DNA of 64,000 nt from Cyclobacterium plantarum (GTDB lineage: Bacteria > Bacteroidota > Bacteroidia > Cytophagales > Cyclobacteriaceae), in assembly GCF_011290685.1 (NCBI RefSeq), contig NZ_JAANYN010000005.1:310001-374000 (forward strand), read 5' to 3'. A program made the translations under genes and the position numbers. The notes under the pieces are model-generated. The model saw only the letters and a list, made by a program, of their open reading frames with translations. It did not search any database and was not told the origin of the DNA. Shown in pieces: positions 8,563 through 17,207 of this stretch (the first letter of the stretch is position 1; each line of letters begins with the position of its first letter).

Positions 8563-9237
8563 ATGATACAGTTAAAAGAAATCGACAAATTTATCGCATC
8601 CCGGTTCCAAAGGATATTTATTTTAAAAGGCATTCACCTTCAGATTGAACAAGGGGATTTCATTACCCTGATGGGGCCCTCAGGTGTGGGAAAATCCACC
8701 CTGCTCAACATCATCGGCCTGCTGGACGAAGATTTTGAAGGGGAGTATATTTTTGACGGGCAGGCCATTGCTTCCATGAAAAACAAACAGCGTGCTGCCT
8801 TACACAAATCCCAATTCGGATATATTTTTCAGGCTTATCACCTGATCGATGAGCTGACCGTTTACGAAAACATCGAGACTCCTTTGCTTTACAGAAATGT
8901 ACCTTCATCAGATAGAAAGGGTATAGTGGCCGGACTGCTGGATCGCTTCAATATGGTGGCCAAAAAGGACCTTTTTCCGGAGCAACTTTCTGGGGGGCAG
9001 CAACAGCTGGTAGGTGTGGCCAGGGCCATAGCCGGAAAACCAAGGGTGTTACTGGCGGATGAGCCTACCGGAAACCTGCATTCTGCACAAGCCAAAGAAA
9101 TCATGGAAGTGTTCCGGGAACTCAACCAGGAAGGAACCACCATCATCCAAGCTACCCATGCCAGGGAAAATGCCGATTATGGTAACCGCCTCATAGAAAT
9201 GCTTGACGGAAAAATTGCTAAAGACATCCGACTTTGA
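8563..9237 (+). CDS. ABC transporter ATP-binding protein, MacB/LolD type
   Basis: The 224-residue ATPase has Walker A GPSGVGKST (about residue 39), the Q-loop FGYIFQAYHLIDELTVYEN, signature LSGGQQQ, Walker [12 protein letters not shown] and the H-loop His in QATHARENADYG. The LIDELTVYEN segment is typical of the MacB/LolD branch that works with FtsX-like permeases. After the signature the usual Arg is replaced (GGQQQLVGVARA where the family has [12 protein letters not shown]). It is followed after 1 bp by a TolC-type gene, so the operon is ATPase plus outer-membrane channel, without a permease of its own. Promoter A drives it; the orphan permeases carrying the same promoter are its likely partners. 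Confidence 0.92.
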   Translation: MIQLKEIDKFIASRFQRIFILKGIHLQIEQGDFITLMGPSGVGKSTLLNIIGLLDEDFEGEYIFDGQAIASMKNKQRAALHKSQFGYIFQAYHLIDELTVYENIETPLLYRNVPSSDRKGIVAGLLDRFNMVAKKDLFPEQLSGGQQQLVGVARAIAGKPRVLLADEPTGNLHSAQAKEIMEVFRELNQEGTTIIQATHARENADYGNRLIEMLDGKIAKDIRL

Positions 9238-9238
9238 T

Positions 9239-10564
9239 ATGAAGAAATTAATGATTATACCGATGATGCTCCTCCTTGCCGGTGTGGAAGCCTGGGCGCA
9301 GGATACCATTCCCATTTCCTTCGGGGAGGCAGTGGCCATCGGATTGGAGCAGCAGATGGATTTGAAAGTATTGGAAAACCAGCAGCAGGTACTCCGCATG
9401 AATAGCCTTAATGCCCGCTTGAGGCAGCTTCCGTCGCTCAATATCAATAACAGTTTCGGCAGGCAGGTAGGCCAGCAATTTCAGCAGGTGGAAGGCGAGC
9501 TGATCGTAACCAACCAAATCAATAACAGGATATCTTCCGGGCTCAATTCCCAGGTCCCGGTATTCTCCGGCTTTCAACGGGTTAATGAATCCAGGGCATC
9601 CAGGTATTTTGAGGAGGCGGGGGAATTTGCCCTGGGCAGGGCCCAGGAAGAGGTCAGATTTACCATCGCACAGCAATACCTGCAGGCATTACTGGATGAA
9701 CAGTTGTATACCATTGCCAAAGAAAATCTCCAAAACCAAAAGAAGCAGTTGGAACAAATTGAAGGTTTTGTGGAAGCTGGTCTTCGCACGCTTTCGGATC
9801 AGTACAACCAACAATCGGAGGTAGCCCGGTTGGAGACAGTAGCTTTAAATGCGAGGATTCAATGGGAAACAGATTTGTGGACCCTGGCCGAAACCCTGCA
9901 ACTGGAGCCCAATATTTTACCCAAACCGCAGGCTGTGGATTTGAAGCAAAGCAGGAATGAATGGTTGGGCATGGATTTGCCTGCACTTTATGAGCAGGCT
10001 TTACAACAGAGAAAGGATTTCAGGGAACAGCAGTTGCTGGAGCAGGGAAACCAAAGGCTGTTGGTAGCGGCAAAAGGATCCAGGTATCCGCAGTTGTTTG
10101 CATTTTTCAATTACAATACCTTTTTCACCTCTCTGGATGAAAGGACCATCAGGGATCAGCTGTTGACCGTGTACCCCCAGCGGATTTTTGGCTTGAACCT
10201 GAGCATCCCCATTTTCAATAATTTCGACAACAAGGCGGCCATTACCCGGGCAAGGGCGAATATGATGAACCAGAAACTGGAAAGTAAAGCCCTGGAAAGG
10301 AAAATTTCCCAGGAAGTAAAGTTGGCTCTTGAAAATTATAAAGGTGCCTTACAAAGGCAGGCATCCACTGCATTGCAACTCAAAGCAGCAGCACAGGCCC
10401 GGGAGGCCATTTCGGAAAGGTTCCGCTTAGGGGTAAGCAATTTTGTGGACCTGGCCCAAGCCAATCAGCAGTGGGTCACTGCCCAATCGGATCATGTACA
10501 GGCCCAATATACCCTGTATTTCCAGGAAATCATATTGGATTATGCCATGGGAAGTATTCCCTAA
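9239..10564 (+). CDS. TolC-family outer-membrane efflux channel
   Basis: I start at the ATG at 9239, 1 bp after the ATPase stop, because it opens a Sec signal (MKKLMIIPMMLLLAGVEAWA, cut before QD); the longer frame to 9203 would lie inside the ATPase gene. The 441-residue protein has the two OEP halves: the first with ISFGEAVAIGLEQQMDLKV and FEEAGEFALGRAQEEVRFTIAQQYLQ, the second with LNLSIPIFNNFDNKAAITRARA and FRLGVSNFVDLAQANQQW. It should form the trimeric outer-membrane duct for an ABC exporter. Its link to the ATPase and to regulon promoter A ties it to the ABC system, while the RND operon has its own channel. Confidence 0.93.
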   Translation: MKKLMIIPMMLLLAGVEAWAQDTIPISFGEAVAIGLEQQMDLKVLENQQQVLRMNSLNARLRQLPSLNINNSFGRQVGQQFQQVEGELIVTNQINNRISSGLNSQVPVFSGFQRVNESRASRYFEEAGEFALGRAQEEVRFTIAQQYLQALLDEQLYTIAKENLQNQKKQLEQIEGFVEAGLRTLSDQYNQQSEVARLETVALNARIQWETDLWTLAETLQLEPNILPKPQAVDLKQSRNEWLGMDLPALYEQALQQRKDFREQQLLEQGNQRLLVAAKGSRYPQLFAFFNYNTFFTSLDERTIRDQLLTVYPQRIFGLNLSIPIFNNFDNKAAITRARANMMNQKLESKALERKISQEVKLALENYKGALQRQASTALQLKAAAQAREAISERFRLGVSNFVDLAQANQQWVTAQSDHVQAQYTLYFQEIILDYAMGSIP

Positions 10565-10576
10565 TCCCTTAAAAAT

Positions 10577-10783
10577 CTAATCCTGGGTATTTCTGAGTTT
10601 CATCCAGAGGGCTAGGCCGGCAATGGTAACTACGCCACTTAATACAAGCGCCAGGTTGATATCTCTTTGTGTTTTTTGTGCTTTTTTAAGGTAGGTGGAG
10701 CCGATACCTTTTGAGGCGATGAATGCTTCAATTTTATCAAGACGGTCTTCCAATTCCTCTTTTGCTTTTTTAGTTATATCCAT
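10577..10783 (-). CDS. Small single-pass membrane protein, hypothetical
   Basis: The 68-residue protein has a charged helical N-terminus (KKAKEELEDRLDKIEAFIASKG) and one transmembrane helix near residues 43-61 (LALVLSGVVTIAGLALWMKL). No family is recognised. It converges on the TolC gene with a 12-bp gap. Small size and convergent position leave some doubt, but composition is protein-like. Confidence 0.5.
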   Translation of the reverse strand: MDITKKAKEELEDRLDKIEAFIASKGIGSTYLKKAQKTQRDINLALVLSGVVTIAGLALWMKLRNTQD

Positions 10784-10822
10784 TATAATTAGTTTTTATG
10801 TAATTCTTCAACCTAAAAACTG

Positions 10823-11003
10823 ATTTGAGGAAAAAATAGTTCTTAAACTTGTCTCTATTAACTTTTTAAAAAAACAGGAAGCAAAGTTTGTAGGGGTAAG
10901 TAAAAGGGAATTTTTAGAAAGTGTTAAGCAATATGGTGTTTCCACATTTGGAGAAAAAGAAGAAGTTTTTTTATTTATAAATGAAATTCAGGAAGTATTC
11001 TAA
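10823..11003 (+). pseudogene. Remnant of a UPF0175-like antitoxin gene
   Basis: A frame without a usable start codon runs to the TAA at 11001-11003. Its translation contains FLKKQEAKFVGVSKREFLE followed by SVKQYGVSTF. This resembles the helix-turn-helix half of UPF0175 antitoxins (usually a G-[IM]-S-R-x-E-FLELL-x-x-x-G-[IV] pattern). The upstream half of the family is absent and an in-frame TGA lies just before the fragment. No toxin partner is next to it. I read it as gene debris; the family match is by eye. Confidence 0.35.
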
Positions 11004-11633
11004 ACTGAATTCGAATAAAGATCGTCAATAAAAACCAATTGAATCGTCACTGCGAACTCTTTGTTGTGGGTATAGGAGCTGGGAAAGGATGTGGCAGTCT
11101 CGTTTGGCTGGAGATTCCTAAGGCTTTCACCGCTCATAACAGGCTCTACCGATGACGTGTTTGTTAAATCACTGTAAATCAATGTGTTGAAAAACAAACA
11201 ATATCATCCTGATTGGTGTATTTTCTAAATGCTTAGCCTACCGGTGACGTAATTGAATCAGTTCTTTTTGATAAAGAAGAGATATATTTTAATACGAAAA
11301 GAGCACTGGCCCGACAAAAAACCGAGCCTGTCCCGATTTTTTTCGGGAGGGTGAGGGAGGTATGTGGGGGGAAGGATTTTTTTGTCTTGATCTTTTGGTA
11401 CTTTTGGATCAAGCCAAAAGTACATTAAAAACATGGTAAAATACTAAAAATAACCTTTAACTCATAATTATCTATTAAACAATGAGAAGTTTATATTCCC
11501 ATATAATGCAAAAAACCTATCGTCATCCCGATTTCTGCGTTTAATAAAATGTTAGGTCTCGGAATGACGGTTTTTTAACGAAATTCAGTCGAACTTAGGT
11601 TCTATCAATTTTCCATGGGTTGTTTCCTGAACC
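11004..11633. other. Intergenic stretch with two hairpin-bearing repeats
   Basis: No credible gene. It contains a dispersed repeat with a T-loop hairpin (11303-11348) and an imperfect inverted repeat (CGTCATCCCGA near 11521 against TCGGAATGACG near 11560). Both lie downstream of the sensor kinase gene, which ends at 11634, and could act as its terminator. Confidence 0.4.
11303..11348 (+). repeat. Dispersed repeat with hairpin, copy 1
   Basis: A 31-bp box (begins GCACTGGCCCGACAAAAAAC, ends GAGCCTGTCC) runs into a stem TCCCGA-T6-TCGGGA (11331-11348). The box recurs in reverse orientation at 30162-30192 with 30 of 31 identities. There the following stem is CCTGAA/TTCAGG, so the stem bases change while pairing is kept. 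Confidence 0.7.
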
Positions 11634-12992
11634 CTAACCCGAACCGAAAAACAAGGTAAATGTGGTCCTTTCACCGGGAACAGAAGCTACCTCCAGATTT
11701 CCCTGGTGAAGGTTCATGATCTGCCGGGAGATGGCCAGCCCAATGCCGCTCCCCGTTTTTTTGGTGGTATAGAAGGGTACAAATATCCGTTCCAGGGCTT
11801 CCGGGACGATGCCCTCCCCATGGTCAGTAACCTGAATATAAGGATGGCCGTGGGGGTCGGAAGCAGCATTTAACTGGATAGAACGGTTGTTGGCCTTTTC
11901 CATGGCCTCCTTTGCATTTTTGACCAGGTTGATCAGGATCATTTGTATCATTTCTCTGTCAGCAATGATTTCCAGGCCTGTGGGTTGGATACTGGTTTCC
12001 AGGCTAATTCCTGATTGGGGTAATTCTTCCTTCATTAATGTACAAATGTTTTCAAACATATCCTTCACCCTTACCCGCCTGATTTTTGGTGGGGGAATAT
12101 TGGTGTAATCCCGGTAAGCATTCACAAAGTCCACCAGGCCTGTACTCCGTTTTGAAATGGTTTCCAAACCTTCTGAAAGATCCAGGTAACTGTCTTTATT
12201 GATCATTAAACCGCTTGCTACTTCCTCCAGGTCTTCTTCTAAAATGGTACCCAAAGAATTGGCCAGGCTGGCAATGGGGGTCATGCTGTTCATGATCTCA
12301 TGGCGCAGCACTTTGGTCAGGTTTTGCCAGGCCTTTAATTCATTTTTCTGTAGTTCTGATTTGATATTTTGAAAGGATAGCAAAGTCCAGCTTTTACCTT
12401 CCATTTTGAATGCAGCGGATTGGACGTTTAAATGCAGGTCGGCATTGATTTTAATGGAAAATGAACCCCCCGGGTGGAGGTCAAGGACCATTTTCAGCAA
12501 TTCTTTTGAAAGCTTGCCCAAATCATGGATGTCCTTAAACTGGGGAATCTGAAGGAGCTGTTTGGCAGCTCCGTTGATCACGCCTATTTGTCCCCGGCTT
12601 TCAAAGGAAAGGATGCCGGTGTTGATGTGCTGGATCATGATCTGCAGGAAAAGCATCTGTTCTTCTTTTTCCGCCCTGGTTTTTTTGAAGGCATTGATCA
12701 CTTCATTGAAGGAGAGGTTCATTTCCTTAAATGATTTTCCCAGCTTGCTGTCTTTGGTAAAGGTGGATGAAAAATCTGAATAGCGGATGGAATCCAGAAA
12801 ACGGGTGATTTTTCTGTTGGTGGTATTGCTAAAAGTAATCAGGTTGAAGGTTTGAAATACCAGTATCAGGGAAAAGATAAAACCTTGCAGCAGGCTATTT
12901 TCCTTCATATAGAAATACATGCCCAAATGTACCAGCAGAATGATCAACAGCACCCTGATGGTGATCCCAAAAGCAAATGACCTAAAGCCCAT
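11634..12992 (-). CDS. Sensor histidine kinase (NtrY/NtrB-like), partner of the adjacent NtrC-type regulator
   Basis: I choose the ATG at 12992, which overlaps the regulator's stop by 11 bp and opens MGFRSFAFGITIRVLL; the frame also allows 13064. Two transmembrane helices near the N-terminus (about residues 10-30 and 35-55) leave almost no periplasmic loop, so the signal is probably sensed in the membrane or cytosol. A PAS-like linker follows (NTGILSFESRGQIGVING). Kinase boxes are H (LRHEIMNSMTPI), N (ILINLVKNAKEAM), G1 (VTDHGEGI), F (FVPFYTTKKTGSG) and G2 (GIGLAISRQI). It should phosphorylate the co-encoded regulator. The stop at 11634 is followed by hairpin-rich intergenic DNA. Confidence 0.93.
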   Translation of the reverse strand: MGFRSFAFGITIRVLLIILLVHLGMYFYMKENSLLQGFIFSLILVFQTFNLITFSNTTNRKITRFLDSIRYSDFSSTFTKDSKLGKSFKEMNLSFNEVINAFKKTRAEKEEQMLFLQIMIQHINTGILSFESRGQIGVINGAAKQLLQIPQFKDIHDLGKLSKELLKMVLDLHPGGSFSIKINADLHLNVQSAAFKMEGKSWTLLSFQNIKSELQKNELKAWQNLTKVLRHEIMNSMTPIASLANSLGTILEEDLEEVASGLMINKDSYLDLSEGLETISKRSTGLVDFVNAYRDYTNIPPPKIRRVRVKDMFENICTLMKEELPQSGISLETSIQPTGLEIIADREMIQMILINLVKNAKEAMEKANNRSIQLNAASDPHGHPYIQVTDHGEGIVPEALERIFVPFYTTKKTGSGIGLAISRQIMNLHQGNLEVASVPGERTTFTLFFGSG

Positions 12993-14370
12993 AACGTTCC
13001 AGTCTTCGGTATAGGGATGATCTGGTGAGGCCAAGTTCCTCTGCTGCCCGGGTGATGTGTCCATTGTGTTTTTGCAGTGCTTTGCGGATCAGGATTTTTT
13101 CCACATCCTCGATATTGTAGTGATCCAGGTTGATGGTTTCTTCCTGATTTTCAGGACCGGAAGGCTTTTGCATGAACAGGTCTTCCGGCTGAAGCACACT
13201 TCGGTCACACATGATGACCGCACGTTCAATGCTGTGCTGCAATTCGCGGATATTTCCCGGCCAGGAATATTTTTGCATTCTTTTGATCAGGCTTTCCCCG
13301 GCTTTGCGGATGTCTTTATTGTACTTTTTGGCATAAATGGCTATAAAATGATTGGCCAGTGGCATGATGTCCTCAATCCTTTCCCTCAAGGGAGGCAGGG
13401 TGATTTCGATGGTATTGATCCGGTACAGGAGGTCTTGCCGGAAACTGTTGTCGTAAACCATGTTGTGGATGGCCATATTGGTAGCGGAAATAAGCCGGAT
13501 GTTTATGGGAACGGATTTATTGGTTCCCACCCGGGTTACCTCCCGGTTTTGGAGGGTGGCCAGTAACTTGGCCTGAAGCGGAAGGGGCAGATTGCCAATT
13601 TCATCCAGGAAAAGGGTGCCTTTGTGTGCCTGCTCAAATCTCCCGGCCCGATCTTCCCGGGCATCTGTAAATGAGCCTTTTTTATGGCCAAACAGTTCAC
13701 TCTCAAACAAGGTACTGGTGATAGATCCCAAATCCACACCTACAAAAGCCTCTCTGTGTCGTTTGGAGTTCCGGTGAATGGCCCTGGCCACCAACTCCTT
13801 GCCCGTACCATTTTCTCCCAGTATCAGCACATTGGCATCCGTTCCTGCTACCCGCTCTATGGTTTCAAATACTTTCATCATGGCCGGACTCTGCCCGATG
13901 ATGTCCTTGAATTTATGGTCCATGTCCTGGAAAAATTGCTGCTGTTGGTCCTTTAGTTGGGTGATTTCCAATTTGGACTGCCTGAGTTGCAGGGCAGAGT
14001 GAAGGGTGGCCAGTAATTTCTCGTTTTCCCAGGGCTTAAGCACAAAATCAGTGGCCCCCTCTTTAATGGCTTTTACGGCGGTATTCACATCACCATAAGC
14101 GGTGATCAGCACCACTACGGCAGAGGAGTCAAGCTCAAGGATCCGGTCCAGCCAATAAAATCCCTCCTGCCCGCTGCTGACATCCCTGGTGAAATTCATG
14201 TCCAATAAAATAACGTCGTACTGTTCGTTTGACATCATGATCGGCAACAAGCCGGGGTTGGTTTCCGTATCCACCTGGCCAAAATGCCTTTTTAAATAAA
14301 TTTTCGCTGCTTTCAGCAGGTCTTCATTGTCATCAATGATCAGGATTTTACCGGCTTTTTGCGCTTTCAT
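12982..14370 (-). CDS. Sigma-54-dependent response regulator (NtrC family)
   Basis: The start at 14370 (MKAQKAGKILIIDDNEDLL) begins the receiver domain directly; a longer frame to 14454 adds nonsense. Order: receiver (acid pair IIDDNED, phospho-Asp in VILLDMNF, VVLITAYGD, LKPWEN), AAA+ sigma-54 activator (Walker A GENGTGKE, Walker B GTLFLDEIGN, R-finger region TNMAIHNMVYDNSFRQDLLYR) and a Fis-type HTH at the end (GHITRAAEELGLTRSSLYRR). The sigma-54 contact loop reads GSFTDA where GAFTGA is canonical. The gene is divergent from the HlyD-type adaptor, whose control region carries the shared upstream element. It is the obvious candidate to bind all six elements in this window. Confidence 0.94.
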   Translation of the reverse strand: MKAQKAGKILIIDDNEDLLKAAKIYLKRHFGQVDTETNPGLLPIMMSNEQYDVILLDMNFTRDVSSGQEGFYWLDRILELDSSAVVVLITAYGDVNTAVKAIKEGATDFVLKPWENEKLLATLHSALQLRQSKLEITQLKDQQQQFFQDMDHKFKDIIGQSPAMMKVFETIERVAGTDANVLILGENGTGKELVARAIHRNSKRHREAFVGVDLGSITSTLFESELFGHKKGSFTDAREDRAGRFEQAHKGTLFLDEIGNLPLPLQAKLLATLQNREVTRVGTNKSVPINIRLISATNMAIHNMVYDNSFRQDLLYRINTIEITLPPLRERIEDIMPLANHFIAIYAKKYNKDIRKAGESLIKRMQKYSWPGNIRELQHSIERAVIMCDRSVLQPEDLFMQKPSGPENQEETINLDHYNIEDVEKILIRKALQKHNGHITRAAEELGLTRSSLYRRLERYGL

Positions 14371-14541
14371 AAATATAGACTTGGATTTCTTACTGTTATT
14401 CAGGGAAGGCCAAAACCTGTACCGAATTGATACAGTCGGACAAACTTTTCCCATAAACGGGCATTAGGGGGAATTTAAGTATATTTTTTGAATCCTGCTT
14501 AATTTTTCCTGCAGGTGGCGCATGTCCCCTCTTATACAATT

Positions 14542-14645
14542 TTGGTCGCTGGCGGACAAATTTGTTCGAAAAAAATGAGCTTTGCTTGGCAAAATAGCTT
14601 TCAATGCAAATAGGAAAGGGTTTTATAGATGGCATGTTAATTGGC
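14542..14645 (+). promoter_or_regulatory. Regulon promoter E: upstream element and -24/-12-like box before the adaptor-ATPase operon
   Basis: The element at 14542-14568 has TTGGTCGC, inverted GCGGACAAA and TGTTCG; it is one base shorter in the first half-site than the others. A 61-bp gap leads to TGGCATGTTAATTGG (14630-14644). The conserved TGG, YA, T at position 12 and G at position 14 are present, but the GAAGT spacer seen in A-D is not. A transcript starting about 26 nt after the first T (near 14656) excludes the ATG at 14641 as start and favours 14680. Confidence 0.6.
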
Positions 14646-14679
14646 AAATAGAAGGGGAATTAAAATGATGCTCCAAGAG

Positions 14680-15933
14680 ATGGACAGAAAGCTTGAAAAA
14701 AAAACCTGGACCCCAAAATTGATTGCTATGTTACTCGCAGGAACCCTGCTGGTGGCCTTTGTGCTGTACCAATTGGTTTTTGCAGATGCCCGGTCCAGTA
14801 TGAATGTGAATAGGGAACGTATTACCATTGCCACCGTCAAAACAGGAGAATTCACCGATTATATTCCTGTGAGCGGGACCATAGAACCAGGGGAAGTTTT
14901 TTATCTCGATGCCATTGAGCGGGGAAACATACAGGAGATCATCCGGGAATCAGGCTCCATGGTGGAAAAGGGGGATACCATACTGATGCTGACCAATTCC
15001 AACCTTCAACTGGAGGTAATGCAAAGGGAGACAGATCTTTATTTTCAAATCAATAACCTGAGACAAACCCGGCTGCTTCTGGATCAAAATGACCTCAGCC
15101 AACAGGCTCAGCTTGCCGAAATCGATTATCAGATCAACCTGCTGAAACCACAATACGAAAGATTTAGAGAATTGCACAACAAAAAGCTGATTTCTGACCG
15201 GGAGTTGGAAGAGGTGAAAGAAGAATACGAATACAACCTGAAAAGGCAAAGGCTAACCTACGAATCTTACCGAAATGACTCCATTGCCCGTTCCATTCAA
15301 AAAAGGCAGTTGCGGGAATCGGAGGCAAGAATGAACCAGTCCCTGAACGGGGTGGGGCATATTTTGGATAACCTCCTGGTCAAAGCTCCCATCACCGGTC
15401 AATTGACCACGGAACAGATTGAAGTAGGGCAGTCCATCAATGCGGGAGAGCGCTATGGACAAATCGATGTTATTGATAAATTTAAGGCCCGGGTGCCCAT
15501 TGATGAATTGTATTTGCCCAGGATTAGTACCGGTTTGAAAGGTACCTTTAGTTTCTCAGATGAAACCTTTGAGATGGAAATTTCTAAAATCTATCCCAAT
15601 GTGACCGGAGGGAGATTTGAGGTCGACATGGTCTTTACCGGCAATGCACCCACCGGAATTCGCCGGGGTCAGACGGTAAGGATAAGGCTGGAACTTGGGG
15701 AGAGTGAACAGGCCACCTTATTGCCCACAGGCGGGTTTTATAAGGATACAGGGGGGAATTGGGTATTTGTAGTGGATGAAGAAAGTGAAAATGCGGAAAA
15801 AAGAGACATCCGACTGGGCCGGAAAAACCCGGAATATTATGAAGTGATAGAAGGCTTACAGCCCGGAGAAAAAGTGATCGTCAGCGGATACGAAAATTTC
15901 GGTAAAAATGAAGTGCTGAACCTTAATCGATAG
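14680..15933 (+). CDS. HlyD/MFP-family periplasmic adaptor of an ABC exporter
   Basis: The ORF is open from 14641, but promoter E overlaps that ATG. The start at 14680 (MDRKLEKKTWTPK) matches the usual N-terminus of this Bacteroidota group. One membrane anchor follows (LIAMLLAGTLLVAFVLYQLVF), then a barrel-sandwich half (VSGTIEPGEVF, IIRESGSMVEKGDTIL), a long coiled-coil hairpin (about residues 110-215), the second lipoyl half (LLVKAPITGQLTTEQIEVGQSI) and a beta-barrel/proximal domain ending EGLQPGEKVIVSGYENFG. It would join an inner-membrane ABC permease to a TolC-type duct. The MacB-type ATPase follows 89 bp downstream. Confidence 0.9.
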   Translation: MDRKLEKKTWTPKLIAMLLAGTLLVAFVLYQLVFADARSSMNVNRERITIATVKTGEFTDYIPVSGTIEPGEVFYLDAIERGNIQEIIRESGSMVEKGDTILMLTNSNLQLEVMQRETDLYFQINNLRQTRLLLDQNDLSQQAQLAEIDYQINLLKPQYERFRELHNKKLISDRELEEVKEEYEYNLKRQRLTYESYRNDSIARSIQKRQLRESEARMNQSLNGVGHILDNLLVKAPITGQLTTEQIEVGQSINAGERYGQIDVIDKFKARVPIDELYLPRISTGLKGTFSFSDETFEMEISKIYPNVTGGRFEVDMVFTGNAPTGIRRGQTVRIRLELGESEQATLLPTGGFYKDTGGNWVFVVDEESENAEKRDIRLGRKNPEYYEVIEGLQPGEKVIVSGYENFGKNEVLNLNR

Positions 15934-16022
15934 CACCATACAAAAATAAAATGGGTAGCAATCCAATTCACAGCCAATACAGCTATTTCCCTAATTATAG
16001 GTTTAATTCATAAATTAATAAC

Positions 16023-16721
16023 ATGCAAAACATCATCAAAACCAATCATTTAAAAAAGCGGTATACCACTGAAGAAGTAGAAACCACCGCACTGGACGAT
16101 ATTCATATCGAAATTAAAAAAGGGGAGTTTGTGGCCATTATGGGTCCTTCCGGATGTGGCAAATCTACCCTCCTGAACATCATTGGTCTGCTGGACAATC
16201 CCGATGAGGGCGAATACCATTTTCTGGAAAAGGAAGTGGCCAAATATTCCGAAAGACAACGGTCACAACTTAGAAAGGGAAATATCGGATTTGTTTTTCA
16301 GAGTTTTAACCTGATAGACGAACTCACCTGCTTTGAGAATGTGGAATTGCCCCTGCTGTACCTTAAAATTCCTTCTGACGAAAGGAAAAAGAAGGTGGAG
16401 GAGGTTTTGACGAGGATGAATATCATGCACCGGAAAAACCATTTTCCCCAACAGCTATCCGGAGGTCAGCAGCAAAGGGTGGCCATTGCCCGTGCCATAG
16501 TGGCCAAACCGGCAGTAATCCTGGCCGATGAGCCTACAGGTAACCTGGACTCGGCCAATGGGGAGGAAGTCATGCGGCTTTTGGAGGAACTGAACAATGA
16601 AGGAACCACCATCGTGATGGTCACCCATTCACCGCATGATGCCAATTATGCCCACCGGATCATCAATTTATTTGATGGTAAAGTGGTGACGGAAAACATC
16701 CGGGAGCAATTTCATATCTAG
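16023..16721 (+). CDS. ABC transporter ATP-binding protein, MacB/LolD type
   Basis: The 232-residue ATPase carries Walker [11 protein letters not shown]-loop [19 protein letters not shown], an intact signature [14 protein letters not shown], Walker [13 protein letters not shown] and H-loop [10 protein letters not shown]. It closely resembles the ATPase at 8563 but has the canonical Arg after the signature. It follows the HlyD-type adaptor by 89 bp and is in turn followed by a decayed permease, so its original permease was probably next door. Its present partners are most likely the orphan permeases with the shared promoter. Confidence 0.93.
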   Translation: MQNIIKTNHLKKRYTTEEVETTALDDIHIEIKKGEFVAIMGPSGCGKSTLLNIIGLLDNPDEGEYHFLEKEVAKYSERQRSQLRKGNIGFVFQSFNLIDELTCFENVELPLLYLKIPSDERKKKVEEVLTRMNIMHRKNHFPQQLSGGQQQRVAIARAIVAKPAVILADEPTGNLDSANGEEVMRLLEELNNEGTTIVMVTHSPHDANYAHRIINLFDGKVVTENIREQFHI

Positions 16722-16743
16722 TTTACCTCCTCCTTGAGACCTT

Positions 16744-16954
16744 GTTTTAAAACCATTTGAAAATTGCGATAAGGGGATTTGCCTGGTGGCTGATGAAAGC
16801 ATGGTTATCCGGATATACATACCGCATAGATTTTGAATGGTGGTTTGCCCCGGTAGCTGCATTGGTAATACTTTCCATTGCATACCTTACAGTAACCTTT
16901 CAGGCACTGCATGCTGCCAGAATGAAAGTGGTCTATACTTTAAAAACAGAATAA
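16744..16954 (+). pseudogene. C-terminal remnant of a MacB/FtsX-type ABC permease
   Basis: About 65 codons read FAWWLMKAWLSGYTYRID, then a transmembrane segment, and end in YTLKTE. These align with the C-termini of the three intact permeases in this window (for example SWWLMNQWLESFAYRID ... NPVKSLRSE). About 740 residues of a normal permease are missing, and the NP-V-[KE]-[ST]-L motif is degraded. It directly follows the ATPase, where the cognate permease belongs, so the gene was probably lost by deletion. Confidence 0.75.
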
Positions 16955-16958
16955 AAAG

Positions 16959-16998
16959 TACCAAAGAGGACATCACAGTAACCTCTTTGGTATTTTGG
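16959..16998 (+). terminator. Rho-independent terminator, usable on both strands
   Basis: An 11-bp perfect stem, TACCAAAGAGG (16959-16969) with CCTCTTTGGTA (16982-16992), has a 12-nt loop and is followed by TTTT. The A-rich stretch before the stem gives a T-tract on the other strand, so it can end both the adaptor-ATPase transcript and the dodecin transcript. Confidence 0.75.
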
Positions 16999-17003
16999 GT
17001 TCA

Positions 17004-17207
17004 TTAGGCGTTAACTTCAAAGGAGACTTTGGCATTCACGCCATAAGAGACAATTTGGTTATTTTCTACGTTGGCATTAAAATGTTTGACATAAATAGAC
17101 TTGATGTTTTTTACCGACTTGGAGGCTTCCTTAAGCGCATTCTGAACAGCATCATCAAAACTTTTTTCAGAGCTGGCGATTACCTCTATTATTTTAACAA
17201 TTCCCAT
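17004..17207 (-). CDS. Dodecin, flavin-binding protein
   Basis: The 67-residue protein matches dodecins along its whole length: KIIEVIASSEKSFDDAVQNAL, KEASKSVKNIKSIYVKHFNANVENNQI and a final strand VSYGVNAKVSFEV. Dodecins form hollow 12-mers that bind riboflavin or FMN pairs and are thought to buffer flavin. Bacterial dodecins usually have a Trp in the flavin-stacking position (IxGW or IKxxW); here the matching position is Tyr or Val, so flavin stacking may differ. It is monocistronic, with the terminator at 16959-16998 at its 3' side. Confidence 0.88.
   Translation of the reverse strand: MGIVKIIEVIASSEKSFDDAVQNALKEASKSVKNIKSIYVKHFNANVENNQIVSYGVNAKVSFEVNA

Noticed and set aside
8336-8566. 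76-codon frame just before the ABC ATPase
   Set aside because: It runs through the upstream element and the promoter A box and gives an implausible protein, so it is most likely chance.
11000-11197. 65-codon minus-strand frame after the antitoxin remnant
   Set aside because: No start context, no motif, and low-complexity Ser/Thr/Asn-rich text.
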